This document shows positions 1 through 10,958 of a stretch of DNA of 64,000 bases, in pieces. Every line of letters starts with the position of its first letter. Position 1 is the first letter of the stretch. The notes beneath the pieces are model-generated. The model was not told the origin of the DNA, searched no databases, and saw only the letters and a program-made list of their open reading frames with translations. The position numbers were made by a program, and so were the translations under genes. Source of the stretch: Heterobilharzia americana. Lineage: Eukaryota; Platyhelminthes; Trematoda; Strigeidida; Schistosomatidae. The DNA lies in contig OX104134.1 of NCBI GenBank assembly GCA_944470555.2, positions 50,016,390 through 50,080,389 of the forward strand, read 5' to 3'.

Positions 1-1825
1 GACTGTGGACAGAACACTTCGAGGAACAGTTTAACTGGCGTCCGGCCACCATTGCGTTGCCCGCTATACAGTCTGATCCTGAATGGAACAGTGAGATAGG
101 CCCCCAACTAGCAGAAGTTGAGAAAGCAGTAGGTAACCTGAAACGAGGAGTAGCAGCAGGACCAGGCGGAGTAACTCCAAAGGTATACACGGATGGTAGT
201 AAGGTGTTCTTAGTCAGGTTAACGGAAGTGTTAACCAGTATATGGGAATCAAATACGATCCTCTCTGACTGGTCTAAATCACTGATTATTCCAGCCTTCA
301 AGAAAGGCGAGAAGTCCTCTTGTGATAACCACAGAGGAATCAGCCTGACGAACATAGTGTGTAAGACTGTAGGTTCTATAATTCTTCGACACCTGAGTGG
401 AGCTGGAGAACAGCAAGCCCGAGAAAACCATGGAGGCTTTAGTCCCGGCCGCGGGTGTATCGACCAAATATCCACACTGCGCCAGGTTCTGGAACATAGT
501 CACGCTTACCGATGCCCGACACTAGCTGTATTTCTCGACCTGAAAGCAGAATTTGACTCCATTGGTCGAGAAATCTCATGACAATGTCTCTCACTGAAAG
601 TCGTGCCAAGTAAGTACATCACCTTATTGAAGGTTCTCTACTGGAACATTTGTGGGCGCGTTAGAGCCTATGGTGAGATGTCCAGGGAGCTATGCTCATC
701 GAGTGGTGTTCGTCAAGGGTGTCCACTGTCTCCATTCTTATTCAATTTTACCATAGATATTCTCATGGAGGTCTCCCTCTCGTCATCTGATTACACAGAC
801 GTTAACCTAATCGATGGAGAATTTTCGTTAGACTTAGAATATGCAGATAACATGGTCCTGTTAGGTGAAGACGCTGACAAGATGCAGAGTCTTCTGAATA
901 CTTTGAGTGGGAATTTGAGAATGTTTGGGATGCGGTTTTCACCATCCAAATGCAAATTTTTGCTCCAGGATTGGTCTTCAACGATCCCACGGCTGACAAT
1001 AGAGAGTGAAGTGGTTGAGTGTGTTGACCACTTCACTTACCTGGGAAGTAGGATCAGTCCTGGTGGCTCAGTGGCCGATGAAATTTCTGCACGGATACAA
1101 AAGTCTCGACTGGCTTTTTTCAATTTACGCCACCTATGGCGCAACCACGTCGCGTGTACTGCACAACAGTCTGCTCTGTTCCACTGTATAGCTGTGAAAC
1201 ATGGCCATTCAAGGTGGAAGATATGAGAAGGCTTCGGGTGTTTGACCACCGTTGCCTTCCTAGTATAGGCTGTATTCCGTGGTGTCACCACGTGAGTAAC
1301 GCAGACGTGAGGTGTCGAGTTTTAAGGAGAAGAGGTAAGTCAGTTGACGAGGTTTTGAACCTTCATCGACTGAGATGGCTGTCTGAGACATGTGCTACGT
1401 ATGCCTAGTCGCCGATTACCTCATCACAATGTTGGTTGAAGTAGGTTCAGGCTGGTAAAAGCCCCGAGATGGCCATTTTATGAAGTCTTTGACTGTTGGT
1501 TTGTGCCATGTGGGGTGATGCAGACTAGGTGGTTGGGGTTCGTGGGACAAGAGGAGCCAGTGGTTGGAGACTAGTTGATATGGCTCAGAACCGATGTCAG
1601 TGGTGCAGATGTATACATACATTATCCTCATCTTAACGACGCTATACCGAATCTCACCATTTTCTCATTTTTCCTTTCTCTCTTTCCGTAGATTATATTT
1701 CTTTTGACTAGGTTTTCTTATCGTCATCTTGCACCTCACTGCCTTTTTACTTGATGTACTGATATGAGGTGTGGCAACTCGGACCGTTACGCAATAATGT
1801 CTGGTTCTACGTTGATATTGATGAT
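1..1825 (+). mobile_element. Family A non-LTR retrotransposon, copy A1 (RTE-like), 5' part cut by window edge
   Basis: This is a non-LTR retrotransposon copy that runs in from the left window edge. It carries reverse-transcriptase palm, thumb and C-terminal sequence, then a 3' tail that ends near the motif ggaccgttacgcaataatg at about 1785. The same tail motif recurs in inverted form at about 2090 and in diverged form at about 7730, which marks it as the family's 3' end. The C-terminal block (HLRWLS-type motif followed by a degenerate QNR-QW-RC stretch) resembles the tails of RTE-clade elements known from schistosomes. That clade assignment is a family-level inference. The copy is dead, as described in the ORF entry. 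Confidence 0.85.
3..1640 (+). pseudogene. Reverse transcriptase of family A copy A1, broken
   Basis: One reading frame is open from base 3 to 1226 apart from a TGA at 579-581, where related copies have Trp (context REV-L-W-QCLSLK). It then shifts frame near 1180 and continues to about 1640 with further stops. Visible RT blocks are the motif KKGEKSSCDNHRGISL, then PGRGCIDQISTLRQ, motif A as FLDLKAEFDS with its Asp present, the RQGCPLSPFLFNF block, and motif C as EYADNMVLL. Motif C normally has two adjacent Asp residues; here the second is Asn, so the enzyme would be inactive even without the stop. No endonuclease part lies inside the window. Confidence 0.85.
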
Positions 1826-2089
1826 GATGTACTTTTGGTTATATCAGTGATCTCATTCTTTTGCGTGTAACTAGACAGCTTTTGGCGTAGTTTATATTCT
1901 CCAAACCTATGATTTTTGGAGCGTAGTAGAAAACTGTACTTAGCCATTGAAATTTTTAACTTTCTGGGTGAATGAAGCCACCTAGTCAAAAAGTGCCCTG
2001 ATGCTCGAAAAGTCCATTAGTACTAGTATATTAAAACCTAACTTGTACGGCATAAAATCTAAAAAGAAATCGAATCAATATCAACATAG

Positions 2090-3010
2090 GACCAGACATT
2101 ACTTCATAACGGTCCACGTTGCCACACCTCATCAGTACAACAAACAATAAAGTAGGAAGATAAAGAAGGAAAAATCGGTCGAAAGCAGCAAAAAGCACTC
2201 AAGAAGAGAAGAAAAATTAGGAAATGCTGAATTCACCATGGTGGTTACGATACAGTGTGGATACATCTACACCACTGATACCTATCTGAGCCATATAACC
2301 TAGTCTCCAACTACTAGTTTCTATTGTCATCTGAACCCCAACCAGCTAGTCCGTATATCTTAACAGTCAGGGACTTCGTACAGTGGTGTCATTTTTTCGT
2401 CCGGCTACCCAGAACCTTTTTCAACATGAACCTACTAAGCTAACATTGGGCGAATAGGCAGACGGTAAATAGGTATGCATGATTTATGAGTCGATGAAGA
2501 TCCACAACCTTATCAACTGACTTTACTCTCCCCACCACTACTTGGCCTATGCTACGAAGGCAACGGTGGTCAAACACCAGAAGCCTTTTCATGTTCTCTA
2601 CCTTTTTTGGTCATGTTTCAGTTAAACAGCGAAACAAAACGAACCGTAGCACAGTTAACTTGACCCTTAAAATTCAATCGGATATCATGGTGGCGCCACG
2701 GTTGAGATGAGGTAGCAAAAGCCAATTAAGCCTTTTGTGTCCGTGCGGAGATTTCGTCTGACTCATCGGGTCTGATCTGACTTTTCAGAAAAGTGAAGTG
2801 GTCAACGCACTCAACTACTTCACTTTCTGTTGTTAGCCAAGACACCTCTGAAGACCAGTCCTGGAGCAGCAATTAGCATTTGGATGACGAAAAACGCATC
2901 TCACATTCTCGAATTTCAACTGAAGGTGTTCAGAAGACTGCACCTTGTCGGGGTTTTCATCTAACAGGAATACGTCATCTGTGTATTCTAGATCTACTAA
3001 AGACTCTTGC
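2090..3010 (-). mobile_element. Family A retrotransposon fragment, copy A2, tail-to-tail with A1
   Basis: The sequence from about 2090 is the reverse complement, with substitutions, of the 3' tail of copy A1 (the ggtgtggcaact and ggaccgttacgc motifs). The 3' ends of A1 and A2 therefore face each other across about 265 bp of AT-rich spacer. Further right the minus strand shows RT C-terminal and palm sequence, with motif C as EYTDDVFLL near 2970 (both Asp present). Reading frames are broken throughout. The copy stops near 3010, inside the palm, where unrelated sequence begins. Confidence 0.7.
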
Positions 3011-3176
3011 AGGACAAATCAACGCAGAATCTGTTGGTTCATGTTTCCACTTCACAGCACACTGCGAGGAAAAACTGGACCGAAAAGATGACTAAAGTGT
3101 GTGGAAATCGAGAGCTTAAATTTATGAAGGTTAATGGAAATATTCAAGACTTCAATTTTGAGCCTTATCAACAAGA

Positions 3177-3520
3177 AGAGCTGTGGCTCAGTCGTTTAGG
3201 TAGATGACTATCAACTAATTGGGTCATGGGTTCGAACGCCTCTTCACCTACCGAGGTTTGAGCAGTCAAGTAGTATCACCATCCCCCACACAATAGGTGT
3301 GGCTCATTGCTTTACCAACAAATGTCTCCAACCATTGATTGCTGTCCTCTCCAGGATTTCACCTTAACTGCCTACAGATTCTTATATGGCCAAAGTCAAC
3401 AGTCAGACATCACTGACTGATACCACGTCGTGATCTGGGTATCCTGACCGTTCTTCTAACCCGATCCAACTCTGGATAACATCACACATCATAGTTGGCG
3501 GTTACTTAGCATGTGCAATA
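3177..3520 (+). mobile_element. tRNA-derived SINE, copy 1
   Basis: The start looks like a tRNA-type RNA polymerase III promoter. An A-box-like tggctcagtcg lies at 3184-3194 and a B-box-like ggttcgaacgc at 3229-3239, 35 bp apart. There is no intact cloverleaf or anticodon arm, so this is a SINE head and not a tRNA gene. A diverged relative with the same order of words occurs at 10959-11110. Schistosomes are known to carry abundant tRNA-related SINEs; assignment to a named family needs a library search. The right end is approximate because no poly(A) or clear target duplication was found. Confidence 0.6.
3184..3239 (+). promoter_or_regulatory. Pol III internal promoter of SINE copy 1 (A and B boxes)
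   Basis: A box tggctcagtcg (3184-3194) fits TRGYNNANNNG, and ggttcgaacgc (3229-3239) is close to the B-box consensus GGTTCGANNCC. The spacing is normal for a tRNA-type promoter. Whether it is still transcribed cannot be judged from sequence. Confidence 0.6.
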
Positions 3521-3714
3521 CTTGCCGGAGCCGTTTCATGAGGATTCTTTCATAGGTGATCAACTCTGTAGGGAAACCTGTGATAGAAAACCTGTAAACT
3601 CTTCACTTCTACTTTCAGTGGAGCAGAGCAAACTTGCACAGCATAACCATCCTGTAGTAGGTAGTTATTTTTCATGTCATAGGTAAGTTGACAAATATCA
3701 AACAAGCCTTATAT

Positions 3715-5520
3715 ATTTGAGTGCGGAGATTTCGTCAGTAACCAGCTCTTTTGGACTGATCCACCTGAATTAAAGGGAGTAGTAGTCAGCTCGTTCGACC
3801 GCGGCACTCCTTATCCTTGAACTAGGAGTAACTGCAGACCAGTCTTGAAACATCTACCTAAGGCGCCAAAAATCCAATTATCTGCTCAAAGCGTGCAGAA
3901 GACTGGTACTTGTCAACGTCTTCATACTGTAAGTCAACCAGGGACTCTTACGAGCAAGGAAGTCCATGGAAAGCTAGAAATACCAAAGATTCTGTTCACT
4001 CTTATATCCGTACCAAAACTAGAGAGGAATGAACATTGAGCATCCATGGGGACACCAGTAATTGTCGTCACCTCAAACGAAAACTCCCCTTAACCTTTCC
4101 ACGGCGTCGCGCATTCGAGATTAGCGTTATATACTTGATAGGTATTCGCTTCACAGTCAGACACTGGCAAAACGCTTCTGGCTCGACAGGGTAAAATGTC
4201 GCCTTCAGGTTGAGAAATGTGACAAGTGTCGGGCTCCGGTAAGTATGCCTGTGTTCCATACACTGGTGAAAAGTGAGGATTTAGTTTATGTGCCCTCTTT
4301 CATATCTGAAACCTGCTTAGTTTTCTTGACTGTGCTGTTCTCGAGCCCTAGTTAGTGTTTGAATAACTATGGACGCGAGGATCGTGGACAAAATTTCAGT
4401 CAAACATCCTTCTATGGTTGCAACAGTAGACTTCTATCCCTTCTTGTAGACTGGGATGATCAGTGAAATAGACCGGTCTGACTGGACCACTTATGATTCT
4501 CATACACTAGGCAGTACCTCTTTTACTGTACTCAGAAATTTCCTTCCTTTTCTAAAACCTGGTGTCCTACCGCCAAATCCTGCTGCTTCGCATCGTTTCA
4601 GATTTGACACAACCTTCTCAACCTCAAGAAGAGTTAGAGGACCAAGATCTACAACCTTTTCCAGTTTGGACTATATGTTGGGCCACTACAGCATGAATGT
4701 AGGGCACTTGAACTGTTATTCAGTGTCCCGCCCAACTTTCTAACCGCCTGTCCTGAGAGTTCATCACATCCATCCTTTTGAGTGATGGTCTCACTGATCG
4801 TCTTCTTCTCGCCAGTATCCTTAATAAGCCTAAATAAATGTCAAGTTATTGCGTAATCCTGATATCTTCACCTCCATCACTTTCGCCAACCTGCTTTATC
4901 AATCATTGTGAAGACTCTTAGTCAATTTACGCCTAAGTTGCTTTCACTCCTCATTATGGTGGCCAGAGTCAGGTGAAATGAGTCTTTTTGCATCACTCAC
5001 TTCGGATGAGGTTACAGAAATCAGCTGGCTTTCGCTAACCTTCAGATGTAGGCGATCTACTTTCTTTACCGCTGTTTCTACAGACTGAATATCTCGCCAA
5101 GGTTCATCAAGAGAATTGCTGCCATGTTCAAATAAATACTTCGCCGTCTATTTGAATGCGCACTTAATGTTCTTATCTTCAAGTCGAGAACCCAAAGACT
5201 TCACTATTCTGTCTTTTCTCAGTGTCCGTGAAGGTGAAAACATGCATGCATGATCAGAGCCCAAGGAGGTACCCCATGAAGAGCGGTAATCTTATGAGAA
5301 TCCTCTCCTGCGATGACCATTAGCAATGTAATCTGTATCAGTGGTTGGTTTGAATTCAGTGGATTCCAGGTTAGACAGTGTTTTGCCTTTGGCTTAAAGC
5401 TAGTGCTGATCAGAAACAAATGGTTGTTGGAACAAAAATTTTGAGAGACGATCACCGTTATCGGTTCTTTGGCGTGGGATACCGTAGATCCCTCCCAGAT
5501 GCGTCTTTCTCTCTCTCCAG
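3715..5520 (-). pseudogene. Family A retrotransposon copy A3: degenerate RT and endonuclease
   Basis: Read on the minus strand, this copy shows pieces in the expected order. An endonuclease C-terminal stretch lies at 5455-5219 (block NNHLFLISTSF, then a degenerate TWNPLNSNQPLIQI block). Sequence upstream of the RT lies around 4740-4460, the SLIIPVYKKG-type block near 4450, and motif A near 4205 as FLNLKATFYPV, where both normal Asp positions are changed. The palm to thumb region continues down to 3715. Many stops and frameshifts show it is old. The RT C-terminus and 3' tail are missing. A2, further left, covers the same palm region, so it is a separate copy. Confidence 0.75.
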
Positions 5521-5844
5521 TCGCTGAATTAGCCTTGTACTGCTACTATATCTGAAAGCTTCGCATTTCGTGGGGAATTGAAAGCTTTCGGTGGAATCGT
5601 CTATATTGCAGTCCGTGGGCGTGGAGGCCATGTTGATATAAACGCTTCGCTATATCCTCCCTAAATGCACATTTTATTAACTCGTTTTCTAGTCCAAGAC
5701 AGAGCCTTCATTGATGTTTGTATACTACGTTTATTAAGGTGCCAACATAAATGTACTTCTGGTAGCGCATGATTAGTGTCCAAGCTGGTACGCCAGTAAC
5801 GGCTTCAATCCTCTTCCATCATGACTTATAACAATATCATCAGA
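5521..5844 (-). other. Probable 5' remnant of family A, no gene
   Basis: No coding sequence was recognised. Words around 5780-5840 (a Ggcttcaatcctcttccatcatgac-like stretch, also seen at 6370-6410) suggest more eroded minus-strand family A sequence. Confidence 0.35.
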
Positions 5845-6685
5845 AGGTGCCCATTTCACCGTTTGATTTTACAGAGATTGATCTCATCACAGGAGAATCC
5901 TTAGTACACTCAGAGTACGCAGAGAAAACCTCCCAGATAGGTGAAGGCACTGCCAAGAGGCAGAGTATTTATATACCTGAAGTAGAAGTATGATTCTACC
6001 CATCTGGACACAGTAGAATACAACTCAGTATACTAGTCCTTTAATATATGTTCGGACATATGGCTGGCTCTGGAGATGACACAAGTTGGCAACTGCAAAA
6101 CAAGGCTTTCATATCTGCGCTGAGACTTCGTCAGCAGTTGATGTCACTCTTAAAGTGGGTAAAGTAGTCAATACATTCTACAACTTGATTCCTTGTTCTT
6201 AAACTGGGAATAATTCCAGACCACCAGTCCTGAAAGATCATCTTGAATTTAACGGAAGCAAAACGCATGTCAAACATGCTCCGGATTTCGCTCCAGGCCT
6301 TCGTGAGACATTTTTTGAATGCCTTCATCTAACATGACTGGTGTCCAAGCCGATACTTCAGAAACAGCAGCAATCCTCTTCTATCATGACTAATGGCAAT
6401 ATCATTAATTTGTGTTCATTGTTCGTTTGAGATCGACGGATGCCTGGTAAGACTGTCCCTCGTTACATGTGAAGTTAGTGCTGGCCCGGACTAAGTGACT
6501 ACCAAAACAAAATTGTAAGAAACGATCACCATCGTCAGTTCATCGGCATGAGATACCATCTAGATACCTTTCCGATAAAATTAGTGTACCCACCTGAGCG
6601 TTAAAGTCGCTTGCAGATGTATGAATATTTTGCTTTATGTAGAGAAACTGACAGCTTTTGTGGAACTCACCTCTGTATCATCCAA
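5845..6685. repeat. Left arm of an 840-bp near-perfect inverted repeat (composite family A debris)
   Basis: This arm matches the reverse complement of 12051-12886 with only scattered single-base changes and one-base indels over about 840 bp. The arm is itself a composite. At its left end the plus strand encodes an RT palm piece (SPFDFTEIDLITGESLVH), while from about 6040 onward the minus strand encodes RT thumb and then endonuclease-region sequence. Both arms share this rearranged structure, so the rearrangement came first and the duplication later. The spacer between the arms is about 5.4 kb. Confidence 0.85.
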
Positions 6686-7590
6686 ACCTGTCAATGGATA
6701 TGTAGTCGGAAACTACGGATAAACATTGGAGTGCCACCATCCTTCTCACTTATTACAGATTCTTGTAGTCAAACAACACAGACATTTTTTGAGTGGTATA
6801 AAGTCAAGAAATGCACTTCGTGCACAGTAGCTTAGACAACTGCACAAGTAAGTCCACGAAAGCCAAACATTGGTACTCTAGACTCCCGTAAAAAGAATTC
6901 CGCAGAACCCCCAGGCTTATTAAGTAAATTCCTGTAATCCATGGTTCTAGATTCCAGAGTTCTGCCAAGAGATACCAGTTGCTGGATTCGGGATAGGTTT
7001 TGGCAGTTGAGAACTTCAACGTTAAAATGGCAGGAGGGTTTTAGGAGATTAGCAATGGTGTTTCGCTAGTGTTGATTGTTCACCGTGATCTCAGTTAGAG
7101 GCTGAGGAATTCGTACAGCCTTAATATTGGTGTCAGAAAGTAGAGATAAAGGAAGAGAAAAAGATAAGGAGAATTGCTTATTTTTACTGCTGGAAGCGTG
7201 CGAGCGGTTGATACTTTCCGGTTGCCCACACTGTAGAAGTTATTTCTGTAGGGTACCTGAAGGCAAAACAAAAGACATTTGAGTGACCGCAAGGCCTATG
7301 GGAAATCCGCTCGACACCTGCCACGTATGACCTTTTTGTGATTGTTGGATTGAGATTTAATCTATCAGTTTCCTTTTAATTAAGTTTAGTCAACTTCTGC
7401 ATAATCTTTGAATTTGCAACCGGCCTTTATCCTCTGTTGTGGCTTGAAGCAGTGTTTAGCAATTTCACCATCTTAGGTCTCTGTTGCCCCTGTCGTCTGC
7501 TGCAAAGATATGCATTAGGAGTGGGTGGTATATTCCTACCATTTCAATTGATGCTGGTTCGAAATTCTCGTGGTACTGATGTGTCAATGC
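6686..7590 (-). mobile_element. Family A fragment: endonuclease upstream part and 5' region
   Basis: From 6686 to about 6800 the sequence continues the minus-strand endonuclease region of the neighbouring arm. It aligns by eye with 19930-20090 in copy A7 (shared words such as caaacaacacagac and caaacagcacatagac). Around 7095-7290 a minus-strand frame contains a block like FYSVGNRKVSTARTLPAV, which matches the 5' region of copy A7 near 20530-20600 (FYDVGRWETSTTRMLPVV). No intact frame remains. The strand and right boundary are approximate. Confidence 0.5.
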
Positions 7591-7750
7591 AATATCATCA
7601 TCTAAGACCCAGTATAGTATCGTTCTCCATTTTGTATCTTCCTAAGACTTCTGATAATATTACTTATTGTTGTTTTCTGACCTGGTATTTTGATGTGCTG
7701 GTGTAATATCGGGCGACCTGGATCATTACGCAATGTTTCCAGACCTCATT
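7590..7750 (+). mobile_element. Family A 3' tail fragment
   Basis: The stretch ending tggatcattacgcaatgttt resembles the 3' tail of copy A1 (cggaccgttacgcaataatg), including the upstream words ttttgatgtgctg and ttgatgtactg. It is a plus-strand 3' end without coding sequence. Unique-looking sequence starts after it. Confidence 0.5.
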
Positions 7751-8400
7751 TCGATTTTGACTATTGAGTTTTAGCTATTGACGAAACTCAGTCTACTCGT
7801 TGCAAAGTCGACAGTGTAAAGCATCTGATGTGAAGTATTGCGGTGATGTAAACTATGTCATTTACACACGAGGCAAATATTAGTTTTAGCGTACAGACTT
7901 CGCTGCAAACCTATGAACTTCGTATGTTAACATGTTATCCTACATAGATTGCTATACTAGTTTTCGAGACATTGCAAACTGCTGTTCGTAATCAGGCGGA
8001 GCTATATGTTAAGGGTGTTTGTACAGATGTAGGAATTAGAATGTAGGAGCGTTCGAAACTGCCGTTAACAGTTCTCACTGTACTATTCATTCGAAGAGCT
8101 CACATTGTTCTGTTGTAAAATTAATAATCGGTTGATGTAATCAGTGTCAGTCACGAGATATTATTGAAAAGAATAACAGCTTGTCAGGACACCAGTAATA
8201 CTCCGCTGGCTTATATTTGAATGTGGCTGAATGTTAAGAATTATTCCGTATGATACATTTGACTAACACTAATTTCGTCAAACCAGAGTAATGTGGTTCT
8301 TTTGTTTTGCGGTTAGTTCCGGTTGTTATTATAATAATAAATTGGTAGTATTTTGGAAGCATAATTCAGTGTTTATCATAAGTTACCAAGCCCATTTCAG
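7751..8400. other. No recognised gene; possible 5' flank or intron of the 9863 gene
   Basis: No long open frame, repeat or element signature was recognised here, apart from a short ATA/ATT-rich tract near 8330. It may be intron or promoter sequence of the gene whose last exon is at 9863, but no first exon could be picked out. Confidence 0.4.
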
Positions 8401-8454
8401 AGCTGGAGGACTGTCATCACTACAGCTACCAAATGGATTCGAGATTTAGTGAGA
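8401..8454 (+). CDS. Candidate 54-bp internal exon of the host gene ending at 9985
   Basis: A possible acceptor (cccatttcag, AG at 8399-8400) is followed by 54 bp that are open in frame 0 and encode SWRTVITTATKWIRDLVR. A strong donor, gtgagt at 8455-8460, follows. The length is a multiple of three, and the phase would join directly to the terminal exon at 9863, also in phase 0. The peptide is basic and amphipathic. No homology can be named by eye. The evidence is two splice sites, an open frame and matching phase, and each of these is weak on its own for so short an exon. Confidence 0.35.
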
Positions 8455-9862
8455 GTGAGTAAAATGCTCCCCGATATCTCTGAGCTAGAGGGATTTCCGG
8501 ATGGGTTTCGTTTTTATACGGCTTTCTATAGTTATTTATTAATAACTACGAGGCTAACTGATGTATACAATCCAATTCTGCGTTAAGTCAGTCGTATAAC
8601 TGATGAATTGCCGTTTCTTACTGCACTACTCGATAATATGGGTTGAAATACGTGAGATTATATTGATTCACCATGGGTTTAAAACGCATCTTTTTGCTGA
8701 GCACTTGCAGTCACTAAACTCAAATCCAGGTTTTCATCATATTTAGTGTGACCTCTGGCATGGTATGGAGTATTTCAATGAACAAACAATTAAAGTGACT
8801 GTAAATGGTGATGACAAAGATTTAAGTGGCTGGAAGTAATTGAACCAGTTGGCTGTATTTTTGAACGCATTATGTTCGATTTGTCTTGGTTAAAAGGGAT
8901 AGTCTTTAGGCGATTAATTGATAAATTCTAGAGAATGCTTGCAACTCGATATATGGGTGACTGTGTAAGTAGCTGGTAAATCTATTGCCGCAAGTCCAGA
9001 GGGTGATAGCTAAGCGCCGTGTATTCAACCATCGACCCTTGGATTCCAGGTGCAAGAATACTCATGACCATATTGTCCAGGAGCACCGAATTTTGTAAAG
9101 TCGGATTCTATATTTGAGACCAATACACTGAAGTGACATATAGCTGCTACACCACGCTATATATCGTAGCGCATAACTATAGTAGTTACCATAACTGTGT
9201 ACCAGTACTACCTTCTGTATGAGATTTAAAGTTGATTTCTTATTCTGACTGCTCTAATTCTGCCACCTTCAAGAGTTCAGCCTTGGCAGTTTGATTCATT
9301 TGTGTAGCAGCGTACTGACAGCTTGATAATAATACCTATAATGAAGTGTATTAGTATCAGAACTTTCAAGATAACTAATAACTTACGTTGATGAAGCTTA
9401 CCACAAGGCTGAAGTTATGAGTGATAATGCTTTGTCTAGACTCGTAACCGGTAGTTACGTGTTGTAACCCCTATACGTTTAGCAGTAAAAGCGTACAGGC
9501 TTTGTTGTTTAAAACATTTCTGATGATGCTGATGTAATTATGCCGTCATGCATTCGATTAGTGACATATATTCCTATTTCTCTTCAATTCACTCAAGTTA
9601 ACAGATGTGTCCATGTTTCCTTCTTCTCAGAGTTTAAAGTCAACTAACATCATTTTGTAACTTAGCATTAAAAACATTGAAGATTTCATCTACGTGCTTT
9701 CATGAAATGTTGCAACTTGAACCACTACACTCTGTCGTAGTTCGTTTATTGAATGTATCACACAGTGGTCATCGATCAGGTAATTTGGTGAATAGATTAC
9801 TTCTTTTTTTGATTTTCATACTTATCAGTCATGTACTTAATTGACTTTTCTCTTTCCTCTAG
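8455..9862 (+). other. Putative intron between candidate exon and terminal exon
   Basis: It starts with gtgagt at 8455 and ends with a pyrimidine-rich tract and AG (ttttctctttcctctag, 9846-9862). No element or other exon was recognised inside. Several candidate acceptors were checked, for example ttccttcttctcag near 9630, but the following frames close quickly. Confidence 0.35.
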
Positions 9863-9985
9863 TCATATGATGCGTGGCATCCACTTGAAAAACAACAATA
9901 TCCTGACTTCTTTGCAAAACGGGAAAAAAATAAAGAGGAATTTATGAAGGATTGGGTAAAACGTTATGGTCCTATTGAAGAGTAG
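9863..9985 (+). CDS. Terminal coding exon of an unidentified host gene
   Basis: The exon follows a strong acceptor with a long pyrimidine tract ending in AG at 9861-9862. It encodes 40 residues and ends at TAG 9983-9985. The peptide begins SYDAWHPLEKQQYPDFF and ends KDWVKRYGPIEE; it is rich in Lys, Glu and aromatic residues and shows no repeat or membrane segment. Its composition resembles the C-terminal tail of a small conserved protein, perhaps mitochondrial, but I do not recognise the family and give no name. A polyadenylation signal follows 49 bp after the stop. Acceptor, frame, stop and AATAAA together make this the best-supported host coding sequence in the window. Confidence 0.6.
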   Translation, partial: SYDAWHPLEKQQYPDFFAKREKNKEEFMKDWVKRYGPIEE

Positions 9986-10033
9986 CCTAGCTATATTGTT
10001 ATCTTGTAGTTTTGATTTTCCACGATCATGCCA

Positions 10034-10039
10034 AATAAA
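10034..10039 (+). promoter_or_regulatory. Polyadenylation signal AATAAA
   Basis: AATAAA lies 49 bp downstream of the stop codon at 9985, a normal position for the 3' end of the transcript carrying the exon at 9863. Confidence 0.5.
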
Positions 10040-10211
10040 ATTCTTTAAAGTACTACTCGTATTTCGTCTTAGCATTTCCCCGTTGGCTAGTATATGAGGA
10101 AAAAATTGTCTCGGGGACTGACATCAGCTAAAGAGCTGGCAGACGCTCGTTTTCATTTGGAACCTCAGTAGTGCATACCGTCATTTGCGTACATAATATA
10201 ACTGAGGAGAT

Positions 10212-10475
10212 TTATGGCTTTGGATTAAAACATATAGGTATTGGGATGCAATTCAGTTCTTCGGCACTTTCTGCGTCATGCACTTGAAGTTTGATCCAAG
10301 CATCTATCTTCATTATCGACTTGACTTTTTTTTGATGAGTCGAAGTGATGACTTTTTCGGTAAATACAACCGTGGTATCTAAATTGATATTAAGGATTGC
10401 TAATATTCTTTCCAACGTATTTATTATCTCAAGCGGGTTAATAATAAGTGAGGTTGAATAATTCACTGTGCACAT
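10212..10475 (-). CDS. Doubtful minus-strand terminal exon, function unknown
   Basis: A minus-strand frame of about 82-87 codons is open and ends in TAA. It contains the block NPLEIINTLERILAILNI and ends in PICFNPKP. The composition looks protein-like and the region lacks element signatures. The first block faintly recalls the start of KA1-type kinase C-terminal domains, but this is a weak impression. No convincing acceptor was found upstream and an open frame of this size can occur by chance. If real, it would be convergent with the gene ending at 9985. Confidence 0.2.
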   Translation of the reverse strand: MCTVNYSTSLIINPLEIINTLERILAILNINLDTTVVFTEKVITSTHQKKVKSIMKIDAWIKLQVHDAESAEELNCIPIPICFNPKP

Positions 10476-10958
10476 TTCATGATTTTGTTTGCAGTTTGAG
10501 TCTTATGACGATGGAACGTAAAATAAGCTATATAGATATATACATAGTAGTTTATTCAGTTGGTGAAAGAAACTAGTTTTCGTAGGTTTAACAGGAACTA
10601 CGTGGCTTTTTTGTTGGGTCTGTATACAATGTCATCAGGTAACTAATTTGTGCACATAATTCAATCGTACAAAAAATAAGTTCTCTAAATTCTGCACTCA
10701 ATCTACAAAGAAATCTGGTTTTCATCAAGGTTGGAGATACATCCCGTTGGCAAGTGTCAAAAACTAAAAAATGGATATCTTTAGCTTCCCATCGATTGAC
10801 TCCTATCAATGTAATGCAGTGTCATGTGATCACTCTTGGTGACCACAATGAAAACTTCATCGACTGACCTCTAATAACACTAAGGATTTAACAGATTATG
10901 TATTAGTTAACATCCAGAGAACAGTTTATCCTTGCGAAATTCAAGTTCATATAGTTAA
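10476..10958. other. No recognised feature
   Basis: AT-rich, unique-looking sequence. Short open frames only; no splice-site-bounded exon and no element signature were seen. Confidence 0.4.

Noticed and set aside
3184..3239. A tRNA gene
   Set aside because: A and B boxes are present but no acceptor stem, anticodon arm or CCA-compatible end can be folded; the relative at 10959 shows it is a repeat family.
4456..4743. 95-codon plus-strand open frame
   Set aside because: It is antisense to the RT upstream region of the minus-strand family A copy A3.
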